DNA of 64,000 nucleotides. Source: Betaproteobacteria bacterium. Lineage in GTDB: Bacteria > Pseudomonadota > Gammaproteobacteria > Burkholderiales > SHXO01. Of the stretch, positions 9,226 to 21,200 are shown one piece after another (the first letter of the stretch is position 1; every line of letters starts with the position of its first letter). The position numbers and the translations under genes were made by a program. Location of the stretch: contig JANXRW010000019.1 of assembly GCA_025356655.1 (NCBI GenBank), positions 1 to 64,000 of the forward strand, read 5' to 3'. A model generated the notes under the pieces. It made no database searches and was not told the DNA's origin. It worked only from the letters and a program-made list of their open reading frames with translations.

Positions 9226-9258
9226 GGTACCCGGGGCCGCGGACGGCTCCGGGGTACC
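9226..9258 (-). terminator. Strong intercistronic stem-loop followed by GTTTT after the giant gene (terminator/attenuator or processing hairpin)
   Basis: Minus-strand GGTACCCCGGAGCC GTCCGC GGCCCCGGGTACC GTTTTAATC; 13-14 bp stem with one bulge, between the giant ORF stop and DUF3467 copy 2. Confidence 0.5.
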
Positions 9259-9282
9259 GCAACAAACGTGCCGAGCGGTTCG

Positions 9283-12200
9283 CTAGCTGGCAAGAGGCCG
9301 CTTCACGGGGAGCGTGACAGGCAGCTGGAGGCGCAGGCTGGCGTTAGGCGCACGCTCCCCGTCGGTCTGCCCCAGGGCGGTGACAAAGTCCGTGACCCAG
9401 GCCGGCTGGCCTGACTGCGGCACCCCAACCGCCGGGAGACCCAGCTTCGGCAGTGCGGCGCTCCAGTCGATCACCGGCGCGGGGCTAGACACGGCTGGCG
9501 CTGCGGCAGGCAGGTATTGCGCAGCCGCAAGCAACTCCACGCTCGCCTGCGACAGCGCCGGCTGCGGCGTCCCGAAGCCCGCCGAGAGCACCGTGAGCAC
9601 CCCGTCCGAGGCGTCTTTACCCACCACCGGATCCGGCGACAGGGTCAGATTCCCGTCATTGAGCAGCGCCCACTGCAGGTCCAAGGCTTGCGCCCCGGCC
9701 CTGGCCGTGGGCAGGACCTGGAAGTCCACCAGCAGGATCGACCCCGAACCCGCACCCCGCGGATCGCGCCGCGACAGGTCTGCCGTCACCAGACCCGGTT
9801 GCGTCGCATCAGCCAGCAGCGTGAAATCCCCGGTGAGGGACCCCAATCGGATGGCCACCACCTTCAGCGACCCGGCGTCATAGCCGAGCCGCAGTTGCGC
9901 CGAGGCCAGGTCCGTGGCGTTGTCCAGGTTGACCGGTACCGTCACCACCTGCCCAGGCGCGGCGGACAGCCCCTGCGGCAGGCTGAGCGTCGGGTCCGCG
10001 CCGCCGGCCCTAATGATCGGAGCAAGCGCACTGGACCCGGTGCCCGCAGCCGTCGGGGCGAACCCGAGTGCACCGGGAAGCACCGTCGAAGTGCCCGCCT
10101 CGATGCGCAGCGTCTCGGCAGTCACCAGCAGCCCGTGCGCGGCTCCGGTGGCCAACCCCACGAACTCCAGTCGATCGCCCGTGGCCGCCACTTCGGCTGC
10201 CACCTTGCCGCCGAGACCGCTTTGCAGCAGCAGGCTCTCCAGATCCAGCGCGAGGTCCTTCAGGCTGTGGTTGGTTGCAGTCATCTCCGGGGTGAGCTCG
10301 AAGCTGATGGGCGCGGCCCCGTCCACGGTCACGCCAAAGACCGCGCTCGAACGCAGCAAGGCGACGTTGAGCAGACCACCGGTTGCCGTCGTCGCCTCGG
10401 GCGCAAGGATGATGGGCGCGGTGGTCGGCAGGGGCGCGAAGAAGGGCAGGCTGTGGGACACCAGTTGCTTTTGCATGTTCACCGTGTCGGTGGTGGACAG
10501 CGCGCCGTCCGTGCTGACGTCACCCACGATCGTGGGATCGATCAGCGGGAAGGCGGCGAAGCCCGAATCCACCCGCGCCACCACCCGGGCCATCATGGCC
10601 GCGTCGATGGAACTGTAGCCGTCGTTGCCGCTGGCATCCCCCAACAGCGCCACCACCTGCAGGCCGTCATCGGCCACCCCGCCGGCCGCGCCGTTGATTT
10701 GCAGCCCGGTGATGTCCAGGATCTGCTTGGACTTGTAGGCAGCCGTCACGGGCACACGGGCGTCGAGATTCACCAGCGCCGTCTTCAGGTCCGTCAGGCC
10801 GTGCAGCCCCGAAACCGTGACCCGCACCAAACCTGCCGTGGAAATATCCAGCGACAGCTTGGCATCCGCGTTGACCTTGCTGCTAAGCGCGCCGCCGCTC
10901 ACCACCAGCAGGGACGGGTCGTAGTGCAGGACGAAGGACACCGAATTGACCGTCGAGCCACCCGTCAGGGAGACCGGCAGGCCGTTGCGGTTCGCGGGTA
11001 GGTTCACCGCCTGACCGGGGGCTCGGGCGAAGTCCGACACGCTGATCACGGGTCCGGTGGGGGCCGCGACGAATGCCCCCTGGTAGCTGTCCCCGTTCAC
11101 GTCGTCGCCGTTACCGTCCAATGAGCGTCCCGAGAGGTCCTTGAATGCCTTTGCACCGCTCGACAAGGTGACGCTATAGGTGCCCGCCGCCAAGGGCGAA
11201 CCGGTCTTGATAAAGGTGAAGCCGGTGTGATCCGCATCCAGGACCAGTGAGCCGTGGACGCTTCCCGACGGGCCCACCACCCGTACGTCAGCCGCACCCA
11301 GGCCGCCGTTGGGCGCGAACAGCCCGTCATAGAGGTTGATGACAGAGGCGTCGAAGGCTTGGTTGAAGCTCACGTGGAAGCCCGTGTCGGTCTGCCGAAG
11401 CTGCGTGACCTCCAGGAAGCCGTGGCGTACCTGCACCGTCTGCGACGCGGATCCCGTCAACCCCTCGTCCGTGGTGGCTGTTGCCTGCACCTGCAGGTTA
11501 GCCCCCCCTTGGCTGGCAAAGACATGGCTCACCGAGGACAGGTTGCCCTGCACCGCCTGCACCGTGCCATCGCCCCAGTTGATGCTCCAGCCCGTCACGG
11601 GATCGTTATCCGGGTCGGCTTCGGCCAGGTTCAAGGTGTAGGCTCGGCCTGCCACGACACGGGCTTCACCGCTCACCGTCACAACGGGAACAGCCTCGGC
11701 TACGGCGTTGACCAGGGTTGCGGCACCCGTGCTCGCCCCTGCATCGCTGGGCTTCACCGTCACCTGCACGTTGAAGTTGCCCCCCTCGCGGTAGGTATGA
11801 GCTCCCGCCACGGTCCCGGCCCCATTCAACTCGGTGACCGTGCCCGCCGTAACGGTGCCATCACCCCAGTCGATGGTGGCGGTATGGGACACCCCTCCAG
11901 CGACCAGACCATCGGTGAAGGTGGCGAGCGACTGGTAACTGGCGGCGACGCCTTCTGCACCCCCCTTGGCCGTGCCCTGGGTAACCACCAGGCCACTGCC
12001 CACGTGGACGCCGAGGGTCGCGCTTGCACGGGTTACCTCGCCGGTCGTCGCCGTGGCTTGGATACTCAAGTCCGCCCCGGCGCTGCTCTTGCCGTAGACG
12101 TGGGAGACACCGCTCACGCCACCGTCGAGGACCTGGGTAGAGCCGTCGCCCCAGGTGATGGTCCAGCCCGCGATCGGATCGTTGTCCGGATCGGTCGCGC

Positions 12201-15200
12201 CCAGGTTGATGGTGTAGACCCGCCCGGCAGTCGCCGTCGCGTCGCCGGAGAGCGACACGGAGGGCTGTGCCTCGGCGACGGCGACGACGGTGTTGGCGCT
12301 AACCTGGATGCCGTCAAAGCCCGTCACGGTGACCGAGGTGTTGTAGTCGCCCCCTTCCCGATAGGTGTGGGTGCCAACAACGAGCCCCTGTCCCTGGCCC
12401 ACCACGATGGAGCCCGCGGAAATCGTTCCGTCGCCCCAGTTGATGACCGCCGTGTGGCGGCTGGGATCGAGTCCGGCGTCAGTAAAAGTCGCCAGGGTAA
12501 AGTCTGTCGAGGCGCCTTCCTGGGTCGCCTGGGCCGGCGCAGCGGCCACCTGCAGGCCGGCCTGCACGGTCACCTGCAACTGGCTGCTACCGCCCTGGCC
12601 TTCGACGTCGGTCACTTGGGCCTCAATGAGCAGTGTCTGGCCGGCGAAGTCGGTCGAGTACACGTGGCTCAGCGTGGAGACATCGCCGTCGACCTGTGTG
12701 GTCGTGTTGTCACCCCACTGCACCACCCAGCCCCTGACCGCGTCGTTATCCACTTCGGCTTGCGTAAGTGCCAAGGTGAACGCGCGTCCGGCCACGACGT
12801 TGCCATCGGTGCCGATCTGGGCCACTGGCGTTCCCTCGTCGACCTTGACGCTGTCGGCGCCCTGGTCCGAACGACCGTCGTTCGCCACCACCGCCACCAC
12901 CGGAGCGTAGGTACCCGCCTCGGCGTAGTAGTGGTCGGCGATCACATCCACCCGAGCGTTGGGCAGGAAGTCGTAATTGAGAACACTCTGGGTGCCGTCG
13001 CCCCACTGAATCGTCGCCGTGTACGTGCTGCCCTCGCCAAAGGAGTCGGTGATACTTCCCAGGTGGAACGTCGACGTACCCTCGTCCACCGCGTCGAGCG
13101 AACCCGCCGCGTGGAATTGCAGGCCACTGTCCACGTGTACCGCCTGCGTCGAGGAACCCTGGGTTCCTTCCGGTGTAACGGCCGTGGCGGAAATCACCAA
13201 GTCCTGGCCAGCGAAGCGCTTGTCGTAAACGTGGGACAGTTCCACCGGGTTGGCCGCAGGTTGCTGCTGCTCCGGCCCAATGGGCCCGTCGACAGTGGAG
13301 GTGGTGCCATCCCCCCAGTTCACCATCCACTGCTTCACGGGATCCTGGTCAGGGTCCGTCGCGCCCAGGCTGATGGTGTAGACCAAGCCCGGGACTGCGT
13401 GCGAGGGTGCGGTGACGAATTGCACCGAAGGGGGCGCATCAGCCACGTTGAGGCTTAGCGCCCCGGAAACACTCGCGCCGTCCTTGTCCGTCAAGGTGAC
13501 CGTCGCGTGGTAGTTCCCGGCCTCCAGGTAGGTGTGCGTCCCGGATACCGTGCCCTGCCCGTTGCTCTCGGTGATCAGACCGGCCTCCAGCGCACTACCG
13601 TCACCCCAGTTGATGAGTGCCGTATGCGTATCCCTCACGCCGGGGTCGCTGAAGGTGGCCAGCGTCAGGCTGAGCGGGCCCTCCACCGGCGCCTGGTCGC
13701 CCGTCATGGCAAGCGCGGGCGGCGCGTTGGTGACGCTGATATCCGTCTGGGCAATCTGACCGGCTTGGCCCAGGTCAACGGTCTGGTTCTCGAAACCGAA
13801 GCCCCCATTCGGGCCACGCACGAGCGTCGGGCGAACCACGAATTCGATGGGGGTTGCGCTCACGTGATAGTTGCCGTTGTCCACGGGCGTGAAGCTGAAG
13901 TCCAGGCCGCGACCGTCGGCTATGGTGTCGCCATTATCCGCAGTGACATGCCAAAGCACGGTCACCGAGTGACCATCCGCGGTCGGGTTGCCGGGGATGT
14001 GGAAGGCGACCACCGTGCCCTCGCTCACCGTGGGCGTGGCAAAGACGCTGCTGAAGTCCACCGTCTGGGTGATGCCGATGTCCAGGCCCGTGGCGATCTC
14101 GCCGGTTCCCAGGTAACCCAGGCCACGCGCGGCGTCGGGGACGCTCGCCTGGCCGGTGAAGACACCGTTGGTCAGGGTCCGGCCCGAAATGGGCAGGTAA
14201 CCCGCCGGCGGCGTCTCGACGACCGTATAGGCGCCGTTGGGCTGTGCCTGTTGCGATCCCGCAAAGCCCATGCCGCCCGGGGTCGTGAGGTCAGACACCG
14301 TCACCGGGGTCGTGGTGTGGGTGTTGCTCAGCGTCTCACTCTCCGTGACCAAGGTCTCCGTAGAGGCGTTGATGACGAGGGAGTGGCCACCGCCTGCGCC
14401 CGGGGAGACGAACTTCAGGGCCGTGCCCAGGTTCTGCACGGATACCTGCCCTTCGAGATTGCTGGAGTTGATGAGGCCTGTGAATTCCGCGACCAGATCG
14501 TCGAGCGTGACGTTGGCGGCCGTCATCTCCGGGGTGAGGACCAGGGGCACGACATTCCCACCATCGACGGCGATGTTCAACGTCACCGTGGAGCGCTGGG
14601 TCTGCTGTAGGGTCACCACGCCGGTGGAGTCGATCTCCAGACTCCCCTTGAACAGCGCATTGGACTTGAAGGGCGATCCGATCCGACTCGGTGTCGCGGT
14701 CGTCAGGCCCAACCCGGTGCTGAAGCCGAGTCCCGTCGAGAGTGTCGAGGCCTCGACATCGGTGAACACGGTGCCGTCGGGGCGGGTGGCTTGCTCGGTG
14801 CGCGCCCGCTGCGTGGAAACGCTCACTGCGACGTGTCGCGTTCCCCGGTTAAAGAGCGCGCCGCCGAACGTCAGCTTGCTGGCACTCAAGGTGAGCGAGG
14901 TGGCTCCACGACCATTGATGCTGGTCCCGAAGGCTACCCCAGCGGTCGCCGCCACCCCACCCTGCTTGGCCAGCAGGCTGTTGAGTCGCGTCGCCAGAGC
15001 ACCCACCGAGGTGATGTCCGCCACATCTGCGGGGTTCACCGTCAGCCGGGTGGTCCCCAGGAATACATTCGAACTGATAAGGGTGCTCTGGAAGACGTCA
15101 AAGCTGAAGCTGACCGTGTCGAGAAGAGTCACGCTGCTGTTAAGCGCCGTGGACGTGCTGCTCTGGACAGCCCCGCCGTTGGGCGCGACCGTAGCCGTGG

Positions 15201-18200
15201 TGAGCGAGGGCGGCAACAGGGGTAGCGAACGGAAGGTGTAGTCCCCGTTGATGTCCGTGATCGTGCTCAACTCACCCGCATCCTGAACGCCATTGCCATT
15301 CGTATCCAAGAAAACCGTGACGCCCTCCACGCCAGCAGTGGAGGAATTCACGGCAGCCACCTGGATGACGCCCGTGGTGTCCTTGTAGACCTTGCCGTAG
15401 AGCGCATTACCGCCCCGGGTGTAGTCGAAGCTGGTCTGGCTGCTACGACCATGGAAGTCGCCCGCAGCGCCCTGGCTGTCGCTCGCCGTCACCGTGATGC
15501 GCGCCGTGCCCGTGAAATTCGCGTTGGGCGTGATCACCAGATCGCCATTGTTAAAGCTGAGCGTCAGGTTCGCATCGCTGCTCACCGCGCTGAGATAAAC
15601 GGGTGCGGCCGGATCCTCCGTCACCAGGACGTGCACCGGCGTGGATACTCGCTGCGGCAGACCCCAGAAGAAACCAACGCCGTTGTTCATCACTAGGCTG
15701 CCGTCGTTACCGTTGCCCGAGGAATCCTTGACGAGCGTGCCAGCGGCCTCGTTGAGCTTCCAGTCGCCCACCAGATTGGGGGTGCCGCCGGGCAAGTCAT
15801 TGGCTTGGTCGGCGCGGACCTCGGCGCCGGTACGAGCCACACTCCACAGACGCACCTCGTCGATCTGCCCCCGGAACGCGTTATAGCCCGGGTAGGTCTC
15901 GAGCGTGTTACCGAACATCAGCGGGCTGCCCTGGGTACTGACGCCGGTGCCACTCGTCCCACCCTGCTCGACCAATTCGCCGTCCAGGTAGATCTTCATC
16001 TCCTGGGTGGTGCGGTCGACGGTGCCCGCGAAGTGGTACCACACACCCGTCTTGATCGTTCCGGCCGCCGTGCTAAGCGCGTCCTGGCCGACCCCGTTAC
16101 CCACGGCAAAGTGCAAGAAGCCATTTTGGTTGAGCCACACCGTGTAGGTGCGGTGCGCGACACCCGTACCGTCGCTCTTCTGCACCAGTGGCATCCAGGC
16201 TCCGGCAAAGTTGTCCACCTTGAACCAGGTTTCGACCGTGAGGCTGCCGGTCTGATCCAGGTTGCCCGTGGCGTCGGGAATGCTGACGCTGTTGCCTCCC
16301 TGGTAAGCCGTGCTGTGGAAGCCGGTGTTGTCGAAGTAGAAGCCCGAGCCGAGAGCGCCACCGGTGAGCGAGACGCCGGAGTTGTCCCCACGATTGGGGA
16401 TCGGTGCGATTTGCACCGGTGTATCCGCATCGGTACGCAGGTCGATGCCCGGATGAGCAGCAACGATCTGTGCGCTGAAATCATCGTGCGCCCGGTTGTT
16501 CAGCGGATTCGCGGTGAGATCGAGCAGCCGCAGCGCAGGCGCGGGGGTGTCCACACGCCGCAGCATCACGCCGTCGGCCACCACCAGGCCAGGGCTCGCC
16601 TGATTGATCAGCACGCGCACACTGCCGTCGGCCTGCGCGACGGTCACCGTACCCAGGCTCTGCCAGGGGCGATCGCCCATGGTGAGGCTGGCGGTGGGCG
16701 CCTGCTGCTGGTTGACACTCACGGTGAAACCCGGGGGTTGCACGAACATCACCTGTCCGGAGTTGAGCGACGCCACGGCGGCGGTGTAGCTCACCGTCTG
16801 GCCGTGGGCATCGACGCCCGTCGCGCTGACCGTAAGCGATTGTGTGGCCGTCGGCACGAGAACCGCATAGACCTGATGGGCGCCCAAGCTTCCGAGCACC
16901 TGCGGCCCGCTGCCACCGAAGCGCGGATCGTTGGCATAGCCGCCCTGGAGCAGCCCCGTCTGGAAGCCCTCCTTGCCCAGGCCCAACTGGGGCGAGGTCA
17001 AGGCGTGATCGGTCAGGTTGGCTACCAGGACGAGATCGTAGCCGGGGAATTTGCTCACCAGCCCGGGAATGCCGTCGGAGGTACGGATCACCGCCATGGG
17101 GGAGCCCGCCGGGGCGCCGGCAATCACCTGCGCGCTGAGCAGCGTGCGGGCATCCACGTTGAGCAGGCCGTAGGGAGCCGCACCACCGATGAGTTCCGGA
17201 ATATCCGGGGTGTTGACCGTGCTCCCACCGCCATCGATAAAGGGATTGGCGCCGTCAGCCCCCGTGAAATTCTGCTGACGGGCATTCACCGTGTGCTGAA
17301 CCACGATGCCGCCGCCAAACCCGCCGCCAAAGTTGGCCCCTGACAGGAGAGAAAGCCCCGTCCCCAGCGCGCCGCCGAAGCGCACCGTCAAGCCCTGGAA
17401 GGTGCCGGCATAGCTGCCCAACAGGAAACGCCCGAGATCGCCGGAGTTACGGCCATTGCCGTCCTGGCCACCTTGCGCGTTGATGAAAGTCGTACTGGCG
17501 CTGACTTCCGCGCCGATGAGAGCCACCGTACCGCCCGCACCGCCGCCGCCGGAGCCACCGGCACCACCGGCACCGCCGCCCCCCCCGGGGCCGCCCGCAG
17601 CCCCCGCACCGCCCGACCCACCGGCCGCGCCGAAGAAACCGCCGCCGCCAGGACTGCCAAGGCTGCCGGGGCTTCCCGCGCTCCCGCCCGTCGCGAACCC
17701 CGCGGAGGCGCCACCGGCACTACCGGCACCGCCCTGCGCGTTGAACGTATCGCCCACCGTGGTGATACGCCCGAGGGCAAAGATTTCGATGGCACCGGCA
17801 CCCGCGCCGCCCACGCCCGCCGCGCCGCCGGCCTGCGCGTTGCCGCCCTGACCACCGAAGCCGCCGCCGCCACCATTGCCGCCGCCGAAGCTGCCGCCGA
17901 AGCTGCCGCCGAAGCTGCCGAAGACGCTACCGCCACCGCCGCCGCCACCACCGCCGCCGGAACCGCCGGAGCCGCCGCCACCGCCACCGCCGCTGCCGCC
18001 GCCACCGCCCGCACCGCCGCCCGCGCCGCCGGTCAGCGTAAGCCCGGAGCCATCATTGCGCCCGCCACCGCCCACGCCACCGGTTTGCCCAGTGCCGCCG
18101 TTACCGCCGAAGAAGGAGAACCCATTGCCTCCGCTCGCACCGGGATTCGTCCCGAAGAAGCTTCCCGCACCGCCCGCCCCACCGAAGCCACCCGGCAAGG

Positions 18201-21200
18201 CGAAGCCCCCGAAACCGCCGGAGCCACCCGCGCCGGCGCCCCCGGCCGTACCACCACTGTTAAAGGAGTCACCGAAGCCGGTGCTGCCCGCCTGCCCGGT
18301 GCCACCCGCCGCACCGGTCGCACCCGTGGCACCTCCGCCGCCGGGCTGCCCGAATCCCCCCGGGCTTCCGTTCGTACCGCCGAAGAAGAAGCCCGGATAG
18401 CCCGGCGCCCCACCCTGGCCGCCCTGACCGGGAACGCCACCGGCTTGGCCTGCACCGCCCACCCCGCCATTGCCGGATAGGCCGGTCTGACCGCCGCCCG
18501 GGCCGGCCTGGCCGCCGTTGGCCGCCACATTGAACGTGGCCTGCGGATCCACCGTGACGTCGTTGCCCACCATCAGTTCCAGCGCGCGTGAGCCCACCAC
18601 GTTGATGGTGTCCGCCGGAATGTGCAGGTCGCCCTGAACCACGAAGGTCGCCACACCGCCCACGATCCTGGCGGTGTATGGCGTGCCGAAGAGGAACCCG
18701 GCCGCGTCGCCGCTGCCGCTCACCGTCATGGTGTCGGTGTTGATGGTTACCACCGCGCCGCCCTGCGCGGTGGTCGTGCCACCACCACCGAGCCCGCTAT
18801 TGAAGAGGGTCAGGCCGTTGGCCACGGAGCCACCGTTGGAGGTGCGTAGCTGGTACACCACACCCTGGCTGTGGCTGGGATCCGAGGGCCAAGTCCCCAG
18901 CACCTCGTAGGTCCCCGCTGCCAGGTGATCAAAACTCCACTGGGCGGACGCCGAGGAGCCCCCCAGCCCGCTGATATAGCTGAGATCCCCTTCGAAGGCC
19001 GTCGAGGTGGGAACGGCCGCCAGGTTGGAGAGCCAGGAACCCAGCGTTTGGAACCCGGCGTCGCTGTTATTCACCACCCGCTCACCGGCGAGGTCCTGGA
19101 TGTTGGCGATGGCGTTGCCGGCCAGCCGCAGCACTTCCAGATTGGGCAACTGCGCCAGCGCCGCCACATTGTGGATGCGGTCATCCTCCAGCGACAGGAT
19201 CTTCAGGTCCGTCTGGTTCGCGAAGGGCTGTGGATCCACCGGGCTCAGCAGGGCCTGGGACAGGATTTGCCGCGCTGCGTTGGGTGCCTGGAAGGACACG
19301 GAGATGCCGTGGCCGCCCAAGTGCTGGAAGTAGTCCACCTCGATGTCGTGGTAACCCGCGGACAGGGTCACGTTGCCGGAGGCGTCCTGCGCCCCATGGA
19401 TGCCGTCGTTGTTGACGATGCGGGCGCCGTCGATGAAGAGCGCACTGCCGTCGTCGCTGTTGGTGAAGAAGGTGTAGGCGCCCGGTGCGCTGATACGCAC
19501 CTTGCCCGTCCAGCGCACCGCATAGTCCGTCGAGAGGCCTGTGCCGGCGACGGGATCGGTGCCCTGCTGCGTCGAGAAATTGATCTCTGAATCAATGCGC
19601 GTGAGCACCAGCGGCGCCGCGCCACGGTTCACCGCGTCGAAGACCGTCAGCAGATCGTAGGCATGATCACCGAAGAGGGTCACTGGCAGGCCCGCGGGGA
19701 ACCTGAAGTACTCCGCCTTGAGACCCTGATCAAGGCCCACGCTGTCCAAGCCCTTGGTCTGATCCATGCTCAAGAATTCCAGACCGCGCATGCTGCCATC
19801 GGCCTGGGCGAAACGCAGCTGACCCACGTCGGCGGCCGTCACGTAGGTGCCGTCGATGGAAAGGCGCCGCAGGTGGGTAAGCGTGCCGAGGTTGGCCACG
19901 GAGTGGATGGGGTTGAAATCCAGCGCGAGGTTCACGAGGCCGGCGGCGCCGATGACCGAGCCCACGGTGTCGGGCACCTGGCCGATCCCTTGGTCCGTGG
20001 CCGGCGTCAGGACGGCTAGCTTGGTCTCCCCGATGTTGTTGTCGGCGAGGTCCAGCGTCTCCAGGTTGATGGCAAACTGCAGACCCGTGAGGTCGGTGAT
20101 CCCGCGCGAGCTGGCGTCGAGCGTCTGGATCTCGGCCAGGTCGCCCACGCTGATGCGCTCGCGCCAGTTGAATCCGTCGGAGAGCGACGCGTCCGTGCGC
20201 TCGCTGCCGCCCGGGACGTGAACGAAGAAGTTCCCGTTGTAGTCCAGGGTGACGGCGTAACCCAGCGCTTGCGCGATGGCGAGGCGCAGGCCCGGATCTT
20301 TGATGCTCACCAGGGGATCGAGCGCGAAGCCCACCGGCTGGTAGGAGAGGTCGTCCACGGCCAGGGGCGCGACGGTGGAATCGCTGAAGAAGCCAGACCC
20401 CGTCCAGACGTGCAGGGCATGGTCCACGGCGGGGTTGAAGTCCCGCAACTCGATATCTTCGCCGTAGAAAACGCTGCTGCCGCCGTCGCCGTAGAGCCGG
20501 TCCAGGCCCTCGGAACCGATGATGATGTTGTTTCCGCCACCGCCGTGGATGGTGTCGTTATCCGAATAGCTGTGGAAGAAGCCCAGGTGCGGGGGGAGGA
20601 TGCTTAGTGCAAAGGGCGAGTCCGTCGTCACCGCACCGGTAGGGCTGTAGATGCGCAGGTAGTAGCCCCCGGCTTCCAGGGCGCGCATGTCGATCACGGA
20701 CTTGCCGCTCGCCACCAGTTGGCCGTCTCTGGTGTAGAGGTCGGCCAGGAAGCCCGTCTTCGTCGGTGTGACCTGCAGCCCTGTATGACCGGCGTTCAGA
20801 CCACCGGCGAGACTGAGCGTCACGGGCGTCTGGCCCTGGGCATTCTCGATCCGGATGGCCACGCGCGTGTGCCCACCAGCCAAGGCCGCCTTGATGGCCG
20901 CGGTGAGATCTGCGGATCCCGCCCCGCTGACGAGGTTCACTTGGGTGGTGAAGGACACGGCCGCATTCACGTCTCCGGGTTGCGAGTACTCATTGCCCTC
21001 CGCCGTGAGCACGCTCACGGTGAGCGGCACTGGCGGCGGCACGAACTTGTCGAGGGCGGTGATGTGAACGCCCGGAACACCGTTATTCACGTCCGAGACC
21101 TGTTGGATCTGGTCGTTCATGCGGGCGTACAAGTTGCCGTTTAGCTCCAGCAACTCGGTGACCGGTGAGGCGGCGCTGCCCATGACCACCTGCGGCGCGC

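Noticed and set aside
11254-13458. 734-aa plus-strand ORF antisense to PKD repeats
   Set aside because: Opposite-strand frame of WGDG/HTYREGG repeats; no domain or start context.
17473-18480. Ala/Thr-rich plus-strand ORF and Pro-rich ORF (17876..18400) opposite the glycine-rich region
   Set aside because: Direct consequence of complementing GGN-rich codons; not separate genes.
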